64,000 bases of DNA from Rubrobacter aplysinae (GTDB taxonomy: Bacteria > Actinomycetota > Rubrobacteria > Rubrobacterales > Rubrobacteraceae). Under the pieces are notes generated by a model. That model did not search any database. It saw only the letters and a list, made by a program, of their open reading frames with translations, and was not told the origin of the DNA. Below, piece by piece: positions 48,655 to 57,285 of the stretch (within the stretch, counting starts at the first letter, position 1; every line of letters begins with the position of its first letter). The stretch lies in contig NZ_LEKH01000007.1 in NCBI RefSeq assembly GCF_001029505.1, positions 92,560 through 156,559 on the forward strand. Reading direction: 5' to 3'. Made by a program: the position numbers and the translations under genes.

Positions 48655-50789
48655 CGCTCGCCTTCCGTCTCCACGAGGATCTGATCCAGGAGGCCTTCGG
48701 TCTCCCGCTCGATCTCGTCTATATCAGCCCGGATCTCCTCCAGGGTCCTCATCGGCTTCGGCTTGTAGAAGTGGCGGTTGAAGTTGAGTTCATACCCTGT
48801 CCGGGTCTTGGCGTCATCTATCCAGGCGTCCGGGGCATGTGGCAACACCTCCCGCTCGAAGAATGCCTCGATGCCTCCCTCCTCGAGCAGTGGCACCTCC
48901 TCGGTGTCGCGCAGCTCGGGGTCGGGCTCGTACTCCGCGACGCACATCGTGCCGTCCCGCGTCTCCTGGTAGCGACCGTAACTGGTGGCCGTCTCTAGCT
49001 TGCCGAGCTTATGTACCTTCTTGATAAGGGCTGCCGCCTCCTCGTCTCTCACCCCCAGCTCCGAGCGCAGCAGCTTCTTTCGCGTAGCGGGCAGCTTCAG
49101 GTTGTGGCGTTTGGCTTCCTCCTCGACGTCGGCCTCGAAGGCCTGCCAGTCGAGGTGCGGACCCTCTCCCAGCCTCTTCGCCACTGCCCGAACCGCCTCC
49201 GCGAGGATCTTCTCCTTCTCCCCGCAAGCCTCGTCGAATCGCCCCAGTGCCGCCCCGGATAGATCAGCGGCGAGGCGCAGGGGACGCTCTACGGTGATCT
49301 TCTTGTACCCGAAGGCCTCGTTGGAGAAGATCTTCGACTCTTCGCTCTCCTCGAAGTCCAAGAAAGTGTCCAGGATGCGCCGGATCTCCTCGCCGGTGAG
49401 CTCGCGGTTTCTCTCGCCCAGGTTCTTCCTGAGCGGCCTGTACCAGCCCGTGGCGTCTATGAGCTGGACCTTGCCCTTACGGTGGTCCGGCTTGCGGTTC
49501 GTCAACACCCAGACGTAGGTGGCGATGCCGGTGTTGTAGAAGATGCTCAGGGGGAGAGCGATGATCGCCTCTAGCCAATCATTCTCCAGAATCCAGCGGC
49601 GGATATTACTCTCCCCGCTGCCGGCGTCGCCGGTAAACAGAGAGGAGCCGTTATGCACCTCGGCGATGCGGCTGCCCAGAGGCGTGTCGTCCTTCATCTT
49701 GGCTAGCTTGTTGACCAGGAACATTAGCTGCCCGTCACTGGAGCGGGTCATGAGACTGAACACGGGGTCAGCGGCGTGCTCGGTCACGAACCGCAGGTCG
49801 CGGATGTTGCCCTTTCCGCCCATCCTCTCGAGGTCCGTTTTCCAGCTCTTGCCGTAGGGCGGATTCGAGAGCATGAAGTCGAACTCGCGAGCCGGAAAGC
49901 CGTCTTCGGATAAGGTAGAGCCCCTGACGAAGTTCTCGGCGTCCTCGCCCTCTCCCTTTAGCAGCAGGTCGGCCTTGGTTATAGCGTAGGTCTCGGGGTT
50001 GACCTCCTCGCCGAAGAGGTGGACGGAGACCTCCTTGCCGCGCTCCCTGGCTATCTCTCCCAGCCGCTCCTCGGCCACGGTGAGCATCCCGCCGGTGCCG
50101 CACGCCCCGTCGTAAAGCAAGTAGGTACCCGACTGTAGATCCTCTGCGATGGGAAACACGATCAGGTCGGCCATGAGCTCCACCACGTCGCGCGGCGTGA
50201 AGTGCTCTCCCGCTTCCTCATTGTTCTCCTCGTTGAAGCGCCGGATGAGCTCCTCGAAGATTGTGCCCATGGCATGATTGTCCAGATCGGCGAGCCTCGT
50301 GGAGCCGTCGCCGTTCAACACGGGGTGCGGGCTCAGGTTTATGCGGCTGTCGAGGAACTTCTCTATCAGGTGGCCGAGTATGTCCGCCTCGATCAGGGTG
50401 GGGATCTGGGCCCGGAAGTTGAACTTCTCGAGGATCTCCTGCACGTTGGGCGAGAAACCGTCCAGGTAGGCTTCGAAGTCCGCTCTGAGTTGCTGCGCCT
50501 TGCCCTTGGACCTCAGGTCGCGCAGGGTGAAAGGTGAGATATTGTAGAAGGCCTGCCCCGCCGCCTGCCGCAGCGCCGCATCTTGGTGGAGTATCTCTGC
50601 GGCGTCGAGCCTCTCCTTCATCGCGAGGACTTCCTTGTTGCTCGGCTCTAACACCGCGTCCAGACGCCGGATTACCGTCATGGGGAGGATGATATCCCGG
50701 TACTTGCCCCGCACGTACACGTCCCGCAAGACATCGTCAGCGATACCCCAGATAAAGTTTGCGATCCAGTTCAAGCGTGGTTGATCCAC
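48645..50789 (-). CDS. hsdM: Type I restriction-modification enzyme, M subunit
   Basis: 714 aa from GTG 50789 (GGGGGAG upstream). The longer 50900 frame lacks a site. The N-terminal helical domain (LNWIANFIWGIADDVLRDVY) is followed by the N6-adenine methyltransferase: DGACGTGGMLTVAEERLGEI (SAM motif I) and MLSNPPYGKSWKTD (catalytic NPPY). A long helical C-terminus follows. It methylates the HsdS-defined site and is needed for cleavage. It is first of the three hsd genes in transcription order, and the whole system appears intact. Confidence 0.95.
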   Translation of the reverse strand: MDQPRLNWIANFIWGIADDVLRDVYVRGKYRDIILPMTVIRRLDAVLEPSNKEVLAMKERLDAAEILHQDAALRQAAGQAFYNISPFTLRDLRSKGKAQQLRADFEAYLDGFSPNVQEILEKFNFRAQIPTLIEADILGHLIEKFLDSRINLSPHPVLNGDGSTRLADLDNHAMGTIFEELIRRFNEENNEEAGEHFTPRDVVELMADLIVFPIAEDLQSGTYLLYDGACGTGGMLTVAEERLGEIARERGKEVSVHLFGEEVNPETYAITKADLLLKGEGEDAENFVRGSTLSEDGFPAREFDFMLSNPPYGKSWKTDLERMGGKGNIRDLRFVTEHAADPVFSLMTRSSDGQLMFLVNKLAKMKDDTPLGSRIAEVHNGSSLFTGDAGSGESNIRRWILENDWLEAIIALPLSIFYNTGIATYVWVLTNRKPDHRKGKVQLIDATGWYRPLRKNLGERNRELTGEEIRRILDTFLDFEESEESKIFSNEAFGYKKITVERPLRLAADLSGAALGRFDEACGEKEKILAEAVRAVAKRLGEGPHLDWQAFEADVEEEAKRHNLKLPATRKKLLRSELGVRDEEAAALIKKVHKLGKLETATSYGRYQETRDGTMCVAEYEPDPELRDTEEVPLLEEGGIEAFFEREVLPHAPDAWIDDAKTRTGYELNFNRHFYKPKPMRTLEEIRADIDEIERETEGLLDQILVETEGERWA

Positions 50790-50924
50790 CGAAATCCTAC
50801 TCCCCCAAGCCTCGCAATTTCCCGTGCCCCTCGACCCTGAGACAGTCCGGCCCCTGTAACTCGTGATGACACCCAATTGTAGCAACGCCGCCGAATACAT
50901 CTGCTCGTAGACTGGAGAGGACCC

Positions 50925-51659
50925 TCATGGCCTCTCCGCTTCCCACTCACACCGCGGTGGGTCGCACCTGAGCCAGAGCCTCTCGCGGCCGGTCCTAGGA
51001 CCGCGGCGAGCCCAGAAACCCAATCCGTCCACTATTCGGTGGTTGAAGGCCCAAGCCGCCTCCTCACAGGCGATATGCTCCAGCTCGGCGGCGTGACGTA
51101 ACAGGGTACAGGTTCTCGCCGTAGGGACCTCCGGGTACAGGCACCGCAGCAGGTCCACCGAGGCCTGATCATCGGTGAGAAAGGTCCAGCCTCTAGTAAT
51201 GGCTATCGCCGCGGCCTCTGCCTCGCCGTCGCCGAGCCGGATCCGGGAGCGTTTTATGTCCGGGCACCTCTGGCGTACCTCCTCGCGGATCTGCCGGCTG
51301 CGGAAGCGCAGCGCCAGGGCCACCTCCTCCTGCTCCGGCTCCACCTGCTCCCACAGATCCCCCGAGCGGACCGCGAACGACTGTACATGAGCCGCTATGT
51401 CCCGGTAGCCACTCTGCCCTAGAGTGGTCGCCCGGTACAGGGGCTGCAGGAACTCGGAGGAGGGCTTGGTACCTGCAAAGTCGGCTAGCAGGGTCTCGTC
51501 CCGGTGCAGGACGGCCGGGGAGAGAAAGACCGGCCTCCGGAGGAGCCGGTTCAGTAGAAGGGCGTTGCCGCTATGGACGAAGTTGTTGAGGAGGCTGGTG
51601 TCGGCGATACACCTGCGGCCGAGCGCCTCCTCTACCGTGTGCCCCTCCGCACTCACCAC
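50925..51659 (-). CDS. PIN-domain-like protein paired with an XRE-ImmA regulator
   Basis: About 244 aa from GTG 51659 or 51656, just after the stop of the XRE-ImmA gene. The N-terminal GRRCIADTSLLNNFVHSGNA gives the first PIN Asp. GDGEAEAAAIAITRGWTFLT with TDDQASVDLLRCLYPEVPTA gives the central Glu and the C-terminal Asp pair of a PIN-type RNase. A C-terminal 60-residue extension (EEAAWAFNHRIVDGLGFWAR) is unassigned. As a toxin-like RNase controlled by the upstream regulator it would form an unusual toxin-antitoxin or defence pair. Activity is inferred from motifs only. Confidence 0.7.
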   Translation of the reverse strand: MVSAEGHTVEEALGRRCIADTSLLNNFVHSGNALLLNRLLRRPVFLSPAVLHRDETLLADFAGTKPSSEFLQPLYRATTLGQSGYRDIAAHVQSFAVRSGDLWEQVEPEQEEVALALRFRSRQIREEVRQRCPDIKRSRIRLGDGEAEAAAIAITRGWTFLTDDQASVDLLRCLYPEVPTARTCTLLRHAAELEHIACEEAAWAFNHRIVDGLGFWARRGPRTGRERLWLRCDPPRCEWEAERP

Positions 51660-51666
51660 AGAAACT

Positions 51667-52851
51667 TCAGAAGGGCAACTCTTCGAACTCGCGGCGCTCC
51701 TCCTCGTCGGCCTCCGGGGGAGAGACGATCCAGCGGACGTACTCCTGCAGCACGTCCACGCCGACGTCAAGCACATCCGCCGCCTGCGCCACGGTCAGCT
51801 CGTCCCCTTCTAAGGCCTCGACCACGACCTCAACCACGGAGATCGGGTAGCGCTCGAAGTGCAAGGCGTCCGGCTCGGGCACCTCGAAGACCCCCGAATC
51901 GAGCCCGTGCCGCTGGGCCATTCGCCGGGGGCTGTAACCGCTGAGATCCTCGAACCTCTCCCGTTCGATCAGCCTCTCCTCCCTGAGGCGGTTGAGCAGG
52001 GTCGCATAGCTGACCCGGAAGTAGGAGGCCAGACGCAGCGCCTCATAGGCGTCCACCTCCCCGCCACCATGAGCGACCATCCCACGGAGCTCCTTCCCGG
52101 GAACCAGGAAATGCGCCGCGAAGGCGTTCGCGAACCTCTCCTCCGGCGCTCCGGACTCTACCCGACGGCAGACTATCCCGCCCGAAGGATAGTGGTGCAG
52201 GGCGTGGGCGAACTCGTGAGCCAGGGTAAAGGCCTGGCGGCCCAGGGTAGTATCCTCGTTGACCAAGATGCAGTAGCCGAGCCTCGGATGGTTGAAGAAT
52301 GCCCCAGAGATACCGCCGCCATCCAAGCCCAACGGCCCAAGCGAAGCCCGGTACACCAGTATCCCCTCATTGTCCAAGAAGGCATAGAGGCTGGGAATCG
52401 CGTCCCGCCCTAGCCCGTACTCCTCGCGCGCCCTCGCTGCCAACTTCGGCGCCCTGCGGGCGTCGGTGACGTAGCCTTCGTCCAACGCGCGACGCGGCTT
52501 GCCGGGGCCGGTGAGCCTATCCTCCATGCCGAGGTCCTCTAGAAGCTCGGCCCAGTCGTCGAGGAAGTCCAGCCACCGCCTTATCTTCACCATGGCCTCC
52601 GGGCTCTCCTCCAAGCCCCTGAAAATCACCTGCTTCTCGTGGCCCTCCTCGAGCTCCGCCTGCCCCAGCAGGTACTCCGCACTCACCCCATAGAGGCTCG
52701 CCAGGTTCTCGACCTGCTTGACGTTCGGGTTGCGGCTACCACCCTCCCACATGGAGACAAGCTCCCTGGGAACACCCACGGCGCGAGCCGCCTGTCCCTG
52801 GTTAAGAGACACCCGCTCCCTGCTCTTTCTGAGTCGCTCCTCAACGCCCAC
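51667..52851 (-). CDS. XRE-family regulator fused to ImmA/IrrE metallopeptidase
   Basis: 394 aa. The N-terminal XRE HTH is at residues 5-62 (RLRKSRERVSLNQGQAARAV, GVPRELVSMWEGGSRNPNVK). ImmA/IrrE-type domain: AFTLAHEFAHALHHYPSG holds HExxH-like HEFAH, and ERFANAFAAHFLVPGKELRG the third ligand Glu and the usual FA..FLxP. The C-terminal domain is helical. Such proteins repress adjacent genes and may self-cleave or cleave a repressor after damage or phage attack. The PIN gene follows within 8 bp. A good candidate for the regulatory half of a stress-triggered RNase module. Confidence 0.88.
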   Translation of the reverse strand: MGVEERLRKSRERVSLNQGQAARAVGVPRELVSMWEGGSRNPNVKQVENLASLYGVSAEYLLGQAELEEGHEKQVIFRGLEESPEAMVKIRRWLDFLDDWAELLEDLGMEDRLTGPGKPRRALDEGYVTDARRAPKLAARAREEYGLGRDAIPSLYAFLDNEGILVYRASLGPLGLDGGGISGAFFNHPRLGYCILVNEDTTLGRQAFTLAHEFAHALHHYPSGGIVCRRVESGAPEERFANAFAAHFLVPGKELRGMVAHGGGEVDAYEALRLASYFRVSYATLLNRLREERLIERERFEDLSGYSPRRMAQRHGLDSGVFEVPEPDALHFERYPISVVEVVVEALEGDELTVAQAADVLDVGVDVLQEYVRWIVSPPEADEEERREFEELPF

Positions 52852-53070
52852 GGCTCACCTCTCCCATGTACTCCTCTGGACTGAAATGTTACCCAAAAAC
52901 CTGTATAAAGTAAACACTCAATGCGCCATTAAAATAGGGCTTTTGCATTTTTAGTTACCTCTTAAGTTTAGCTTTCTCTTGTACATATGGAGTGAACATG
53001 TTAACTTACTTCGGATACTCAAGGTGGTCAGACAAGATCGACGGAAAGGTGGTGAGCACAGAGGATATTC

Positions 53071-53108
53071 AAAAGAAAAAGGGGTTTCGAGCGGTAACTC
53101 GAAACCCC
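53071..53108 (-). terminator. Rho-independent terminator on the minus strand
   Basis: Perfect 11-bp stem GGGGTTTCGAG (53081-53091) / CTCGAAACCCC (53098-53108) with a 6-base loop. On the minus strand it is followed by TTTTTCTTTT. It lies in the 507-bp gap 52852-53358. No gene ends just to its right on that strand, so it may block antisense reading into the XRE gene. The rest of the gap is partly AT-rich (52880-53000), a likely promoter zone, without a recognisable gene. Confidence 0.75.
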
Positions 53109-53358
53109 TCGGATAATCCAGGCAGGTTGGTTGCACCCGGACAGTTTGGATAAGGCGTTAGCCTAACCGGTATCGCTCCTTCCTGCAAGCCATGTCGAAA
53201 ACGGGACGGGACCGTCTAGCCATTACGACCGCGTGCACTGCGGGTGGCCTACCCTAGCAACGATTGCGTACCGAACCGGGCATGGTCTCGCTTTAACCCG
53301 GCACTGATACAGGCTAGAGAACGCCAGGTTCTCGGCAGAGACAGGAAGGATACGGAAG

Positions 53359-54942
53359 ATGGGTTGGGACTACGACCAGAGCATAGAGCGGATCCAGCGC
53401 CACCTCGACAACATGGGCGAGATAGAGGTCCAGAAGCTCAAACGCGAGGCGGACCTCGAAAGTCTGCTTTCGGAGACCGTTTGCCGGGAGATTTATGGGG
53501 CCCACGTCTACCTCGGGGTCTCCAACTTCGCAGCCCTGGCATCGGACGACACCTATTCCAAGGACGACTACAAGCGCCTCGTCCGCAGCCTCCATATATA
53601 CCAGCGCGAGGTATCGCGGATAGTGGAGCGGGACGAGCTATTCGGCGGCCTCCGGGTGCACTTTCAGGGCCCAAAGCTACACGCCCTATTCTATCGGCCC
53701 ATCGACGACGGCCAGGAGCTGGCCTCCCGCGCGGTGCTGTTGCAGCTGGTGCTCAAGGACTTCTCGGAGAATGTCTTCAACCCCTGCTTTCCAGACTACG
53801 AACCATTCTCCATCGCGGGCGGGGCCGACATCGGGGACGTCATCGGTACCAAGAACGGCTCCAAGGGTGACCGTGAGATGTTGTTCCTGGGCTCCGCCGC
53901 AAACCGCGCCGCTAAGATCATGAGTTCTTCCGGGCGCTACAGGCTGACCGGCGATATGTACGACGTCCTGCCGGAAGACCTCAAGGAAGTCTGTACCGAA
54001 GTGGCGAACGATCTGTACCGGATCAAGCCGGTGTCTCAGGACCTCCTCGACGAACTTCTCGGCGCGAGGGAGCTCGGTTGGAACCGGGAGAAGAGCCTGG
54101 CCAGGGTAAAGGAGGATAAGAAGAAGCTGCCGCTCACGGACATCTCCTACGGGTCGGCTAAGAAGCTCATCGACCTTGACTCGCTTAGCATCCACAATAA
54201 CAAGAGAGTGCTGGCGGCCTCCGTATTCGCCGACGTATCAGGCTTCACCGCTTACGTGGAAGAAGCCGAGACGGAGGCGGAGCATGGGGAGGCTCTTCGG
54301 GTCTTCCACGTCATCCGTAGGGAGCTCGCGGCTGTCGTGAAGGGCGACTATGAAGGGCTTCGGATCCAGTTTCAGGGCGACCGGATACAGGCGCTCTTCC
54401 ACCTCCCTGAAGATGACCAGGAAGGAGTCGCAGCGGAGGCGATCGAGGCGGCCGTGGGGCTGCAGTCCTCTATGGAGCACGCAATCAAGGAGTTACTACC
54501 CGAGGCGGGTGACCTTGATCTGGCGGTTGGTGTCGACCTAGGAACTACCCTGGTCTCCAAGCTGGGAACCAGGGGACATCGGGACAGGATCTGCGTTGGC
54601 ATGCCCGTAGAGAACGCCTCGGAACTCGAAGAACGGATCAAAGGCGGCCGGATCGCCATCACCTCCAATACCTACAAGGCCCTGCCTGCTAATCTCGGCG
54701 AGCACTTCTCGTACGACTCTGGTGCCCGGTGCTACGTAGCGTACGGGTTGACCATGGAAACGCTGGATCTCGCGAAGAGAAAAAGAGACTACGAGAGTAG
54801 TAAAACAGCCCGGGTCACGACCGGGATAGCAGGGGCCTTGGTCGCTGGAGCCGCTACAGCGGCGTGGGCCAAGAAGAAGGGGAGGGAGGAGAAAGATGCC
54901 AGGGAGATCAAGCCTTCGCCCTCTTACTACGGCCGCGATTAG
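53359..54942 (+). CDS. Class III nucleotide cyclase with two complementary half-domains (Pycsar-like PycC)
   Basis: 527 aa, ATG 53359 with AGGAAGG upstream. Two cyclase homology domains (about 45-215 and 285-465) align closely. Domain 2 keeps both metal-binding Asp: D292 (VFADVSGFTAY) and D341 (FQGDRIQALF). Domain 1 has G53 and P105 there. Domain 1 keeps the transition-state pair N182/K186 (GSAANRAAKI), where domain 2 has E418/E422. So one composite active site is expected, as in mammalian adenylyl cyclase C1/C2. A Gly/Ala-rich hydrophobic segment (about 486-503) and a short tail ending YYGRD follow. With a PycTM-like gene downstream, cCMP or cUMP synthesis on phage infection is the leading idea; nucleotide not predictable. 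Confidence 0.85.
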   Translation: MGWDYDQSIERIQRHLDNMGEIEVQKLKREADLESLLSETVCREIYGAHVYLGVSNFAALASDDTYSKDDYKRLVRSLHIYQREVSRIVERDELFGGLRVHFQGPKLHALFYRPIDDGQELASRAVLLQLVLKDFSENVFNPCFPDYEPFSIAGGADIGDVIGTKNGSKGDREMLFLGSAANRAAKIMSSSGRYRLTGDMYDVLPEDLKEVCTEVANDLYRIKPVSQDLLDELLGARELGWNREKSLARVKEDKKKLPLTDISYGSAKKLIDLDSLSIHNNKRVLAASVFADVSGFTAYVEEAETEAEHGEALRVFHVIRRELAAVVKGDYEGLRIQFQGDRIQALFHLPEDDQEGVAAEAIEAAVGLQSSMEHAIKELLPEAGDLDLAVGVDLGTTLVSKLGTRGHRDRICVGMPVENASELEERIKGGRIAITSNTYKALPANLGEHFSYDSGARCYVAYGLTMETLDLAKRKRDYESSKTARVTTGIAGALVAGAATAAWAKKKGREEKDAREIKPSPSYYGRD

Positions 54943-55612
54943 CCGCAGGAGGCCCTGGTACGAGCGTGATGGGGGTCTCCGGCTCGCTCGCGACAGAGCC
55001 CTCGTCCACGAGCACTACCCGGAGTTAAACTATCACGTAGACGATTACTCCGGGCGGGTGCAGCTTCAAGGAACTATGACGCTCCGTACCGAATCGGGCG
55101 TACCGAAGAGATTCCGTGTTTGCGTCAAGTTTCCGGAAGACTACCCTGACCGAGAGCCCAGGATTTACGAGACCGGGGGCAGGTTTCCTCGCGAACCCGA
55201 CCGGCACATGCTACCCGACGGACTGTGTTGTCTCTGGCTGAGGCCCGAGTCCAAGTGGAACACCGAAGACCCCGATTGCCTGTTACCTTTTTTGGACGAG
55301 GCATTACTATTTTTCGAGCGGCAGCTCATCCACGAGATGTATCCTGACGAGCCCTGGCCCGGAGGAGAGCGAAGCCACGGGATACAAGGCTACAGGGATT
55401 ACGTACGTGAGCTACTAGGCGACGATGAAAGCTTGCTCTCAGCCCTTTCTCCAGTTTTAGCCGGCACCTCCAACTTGGGCCGCAATGTTTACTGCCCATG
55501 CGGAAGCGGCGCGAAGTATAAGAAGTGTTGCCTATCGCGGGTTGAAGAGATTGAGAGCCGTGTCGGTCGCAACGTCCTCCTTCTCGCGCTTAGCGGTAGA
55601 GGAGAAGTATGA
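54896..55612 (+). CDS. E2-like (UBC-fold) protein with C-terminal SEC-C zinc motif
   Basis: 238 aa, ATG 54896 preceded by GGGAGGGAGGAG, overlapping the cyclase end by 47 bp. Residues 40-145 have E2 hallmarks: KRFRVCVKFPEDYPDREPRI (the FP.DYP..PP motif), H104, and LPDGLCCLWL, where C112 aligns with the E2 catalytic Cys of DGxxC-L. Residues 199-212 (YCPCGSGAKYKKCC) are a SEC-C zinc motif. No E1, Ubl or JAB gene is next to it. E2-only proteins occur in type II-short CBASS, where they modify the signalling enzyme. Here the cyclase, ending in YYGRD, would be the obvious target. Fold fairly sure, role inferred. Confidence 0.75.
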   Translation: MPGRSSLRPLTTAAISRRRPWYERDGGLRLARDRALVHEHYPELNYHVDDYSGRVQLQGTMTLRTESGVPKRFRVCVKFPEDYPDREPRIYETGGRFPREPDRHMLPDGLCCLWLRPESKWNTEDPDCLLPFLDEALLFFERQLIHEMYPDEPWPGGERSHGIQGYRDYVRELLGDDESLLSALSPVLAGTSNLGRNVYCPCGSGAKYKKCCLSRVEEIESRVGRNVLLLALSGRGEV

Positions 55613-56121
55613 GCGAGACCCAGATAACTAAACAGGAACAGCTAGAGGCCGCCGAGAGGAGGCTTGATAGGCTCTTCGATTGGGTTGGTCGCTCCGACAC
55701 GAAGTTTTCTATCATTCTAGGGGTGGACACCGGTATGCTAGGTTTCCTTGCAACATCCGCTCCGGCGAGTGCATCGGTGCCCGTAATCTCCATCATTCTC
55801 GCCGTTGTGTCTGTATTGTTGTTAGTGGCGAGCCTCATCTTCATCTATCGTGGGACGTACCCTCGCACGCGGGGACCAGGGGCATCGCTAATTTACTTTG
55901 GCTCCATCGCCGGTGAAGAGTTGGCAAACTTCAGGCAGAGATTCCGGGGATGCGATGCAGATGATCATCTGGATGACGTGTTGGAGCAGGTGCATCGTAA
56001 CTCCGAAATATTGGATAGCAAGTTCAAAGAACTGCAGCGAGCTTACCGCTGCCTGCTAGCCGCCATATTGCCGTGGGCGAGCGCCCTGTACCTGTTTGGA
56101 GTATTTCCACCACCCGTGTAA
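55609..56121 (+). CDS. DUF5706/PycTM-like membrane effector
   Basis: 170 aa, starts in an ATGA overlap with the E2-like gene (AGAGGAG upstream). The N-terminal helix is followed by RSDTKFSIILGVDTGMLGFL, the Asp-x-Lys opening of Pycsar effector proteins. Three hydrophobic helices lie near 31-50, 57-79 and 146-166. The cytosolic part between the last two (GEELANFRQRFRG, DVLEQVHRNSEILDSKFKEL) fits the family. Such effectors damage the inner membrane when cyclic nucleotide builds up, aborting infection. Operon position after the cyclase strongly supports this. Confidence 0.8.
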   Translation: MSETQITKQEQLEAAERRLDRLFDWVGRSDTKFSIILGVDTGMLGFLATSAPASASVPVISIILAVVSVLLLVASLIFIYRGTYPRTRGPGASLIYFGSIAGEELANFRQRFRGCDADDHLDDVLEQVHRNSEILDSKFKELQRAYRCLLAAILPWASALYLFGVFPPPV

Positions 56122-56152
56122 ACGGTTCTCTCAACGTGCGTTAAACAGTTCC

Positions 56153-56569
56153 TCACTGTAGGCCGGCAATCAGTGTGCGCGCAATTGTTGCGACGCTTAG
56201 GGACCAGACGAAGTTCAATAGTGTACCCCCGAGAAAATATCCTGGATCTCGCGCAATTTCCTCTCGGCGGACCAAAGCCTTCGCAGCAAATATAAGTGCG
56301 AGACCTGTTTCTGCTTGAATGAAGATGAAGGTGACAATTATTATATTTTCGCACTTCCCTATAATGTTTCCTAAATGACGCCGTTCTACAGTTGAATGCT
56401 CATTGCCATCCCCTTGTGCAGGTTGCGCTGAAGCGGAAGGCGAAACAAACCTAGTGACTATGTGCGTACTGACGGCGAGCGTAAGAACGTAGGTACCTAC
56501 AATAATCAAGATTTTGCATTTGGTTGACTCAACTAGTGGAGGGATAATTATTGTAGCCACTTCCGTCAT
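56153..56569 (-). CDS. SatE/DUF3307-like membrane protein
   Basis: 138 aa, overlapping the SatD-like gene by 4 bp. Helices near 19-40 (ILIIVGTYVLTLAVSTHIVT), 75-98 (NIIIVTFIFIQAETGLALIF) and 112-135. IGKCENIIIVTFIFIQAETG, AAKALVRREEIARDPGYFLG, and GTLLNFVWSLSVATIA match the C-terminal half of DUF3307 membrane proteins, which accompany SatD. Function unknown. The N-terminal part of that family is missing. Convergent with the Pycsar-like operon, 31 bp away. Confidence 0.65.
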   Translation of the reverse strand: MTEVATIIIPPLVESTKCKILIIVGTYVLTLAVSTHIVTRFVSPSASAQPAQGDGNEHSTVERRHLGNIIGKCENIIIVTFIFIQAETGLALIFAAKALVRREEIARDPGYFLGGTLLNFVWSLSVATIARTLIAGLQ

Positions 56570-57252
56570 CCGCTATACGTATGTGCGCATGAACTTAGCG
56601 CGTGCTGGATGGCGTTCCGTGCCATGGTCAACTCACTGAGGTGTCCTGATCTTATGGCTTGTGAAAGAGCTTGCTGACTCTGACCAATTTGGGCAGCAAC
56701 TTGCTTCTGAGTCGGGCTCGCACCATTGAGTGGACGGTACTCTCTAATTGCACGAGCAATCTTTGGAGTCCAGTCGCGCATGACAGCCTGAGATAGCATT
56801 CCTGAAGCTTCTATCAGGTGCTCAGTATAAGTCCGAGATAGATGGAGGTTAACAGAGAAAAGTATATCCTCATGAGAACCACGATCTAAAGCATCAGCGG
56901 CGTAGTGAAAAGCAGGGCCGTCCATGTCTGAGGCTCGTCCACTGCTGCCCCATACGTCGATAGTTCCGTTACCTAGGCCGAAACGGAACATAGCAGGCCA
57001 CAATAACAAATTTACAAAGTAGACGATATCGAACGCACGATCTGGCTCATGTAGGAGAGCCGACACTTCATCAAGACCTCTTGTTGTCTCTAGTGGGGCT
57101 ATAAAGACTGGCCTGAAGTGATGGTTGACCGTGTGTAGCACATACTCAACTTGTTCAGCTAGATTCGAGCGACTAGGTTGCTTCCTTGATCCTACAAGAT
57201 CGCCAACGAGTGCGAAGTATTTACCGTTCATACAGGTAAGTCTAGTGTGCAT
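56566..57252 (-). CDS. satD: SatD-family protein
   Basis: 228 aa (ATG 57252; an inner ATG at 57231, MNGKYFALVGDLVGSRK, may be the true start, as neither has a good ribosome-binding site). YFALVGDLVGSRKQPSRSNL, EQVEYVLHTVNHHFRPVFIA, and AMFRFGLGNGTIDVWGSSGR with MDGPAFHYAADAL follow the SatD pattern (GD...SR...R, iRfGiG.G.i, DGPa...A). The C-terminal 60 residues include an HTH (SPTQKQVAAQIGQSQQALSQ). Known SatD proteins pair with a membrane partner and lack a firm function. The palindrome at 57286-57315 may be its operator. Confidence 0.75.
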   Translation of the reverse strand: MHTRLTCMNGKYFALVGDLVGSRKQPSRSNLAEQVEYVLHTVNHHFRPVFIAPLETTRGLDEVSALLHEPDRAFDIVYFVNLLLWPAMFRFGLGNGTIDVWGSSGRASDMDGPAFHYAADALDRGSHEDILFSVNLHLSRTYTEHLIEASGMLSQAVMRDWTPKIARAIREYRPLNGASPTQKQVAAQIGQSQQALSQAIRSGHLSELTMARNAIQHALSSCAHTYSG

Positions 57253-57285
57253 TGGGGCTGCTTACAATCCCCACGGCTTGTTTTA

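Noticed and set aside
53244..53870. Rightward 208-codon frame overlapping the cyclase start
   Set aside because: Pro/Arg/Gly-rich, out of phase with the well-supported cyclase start at 53359.
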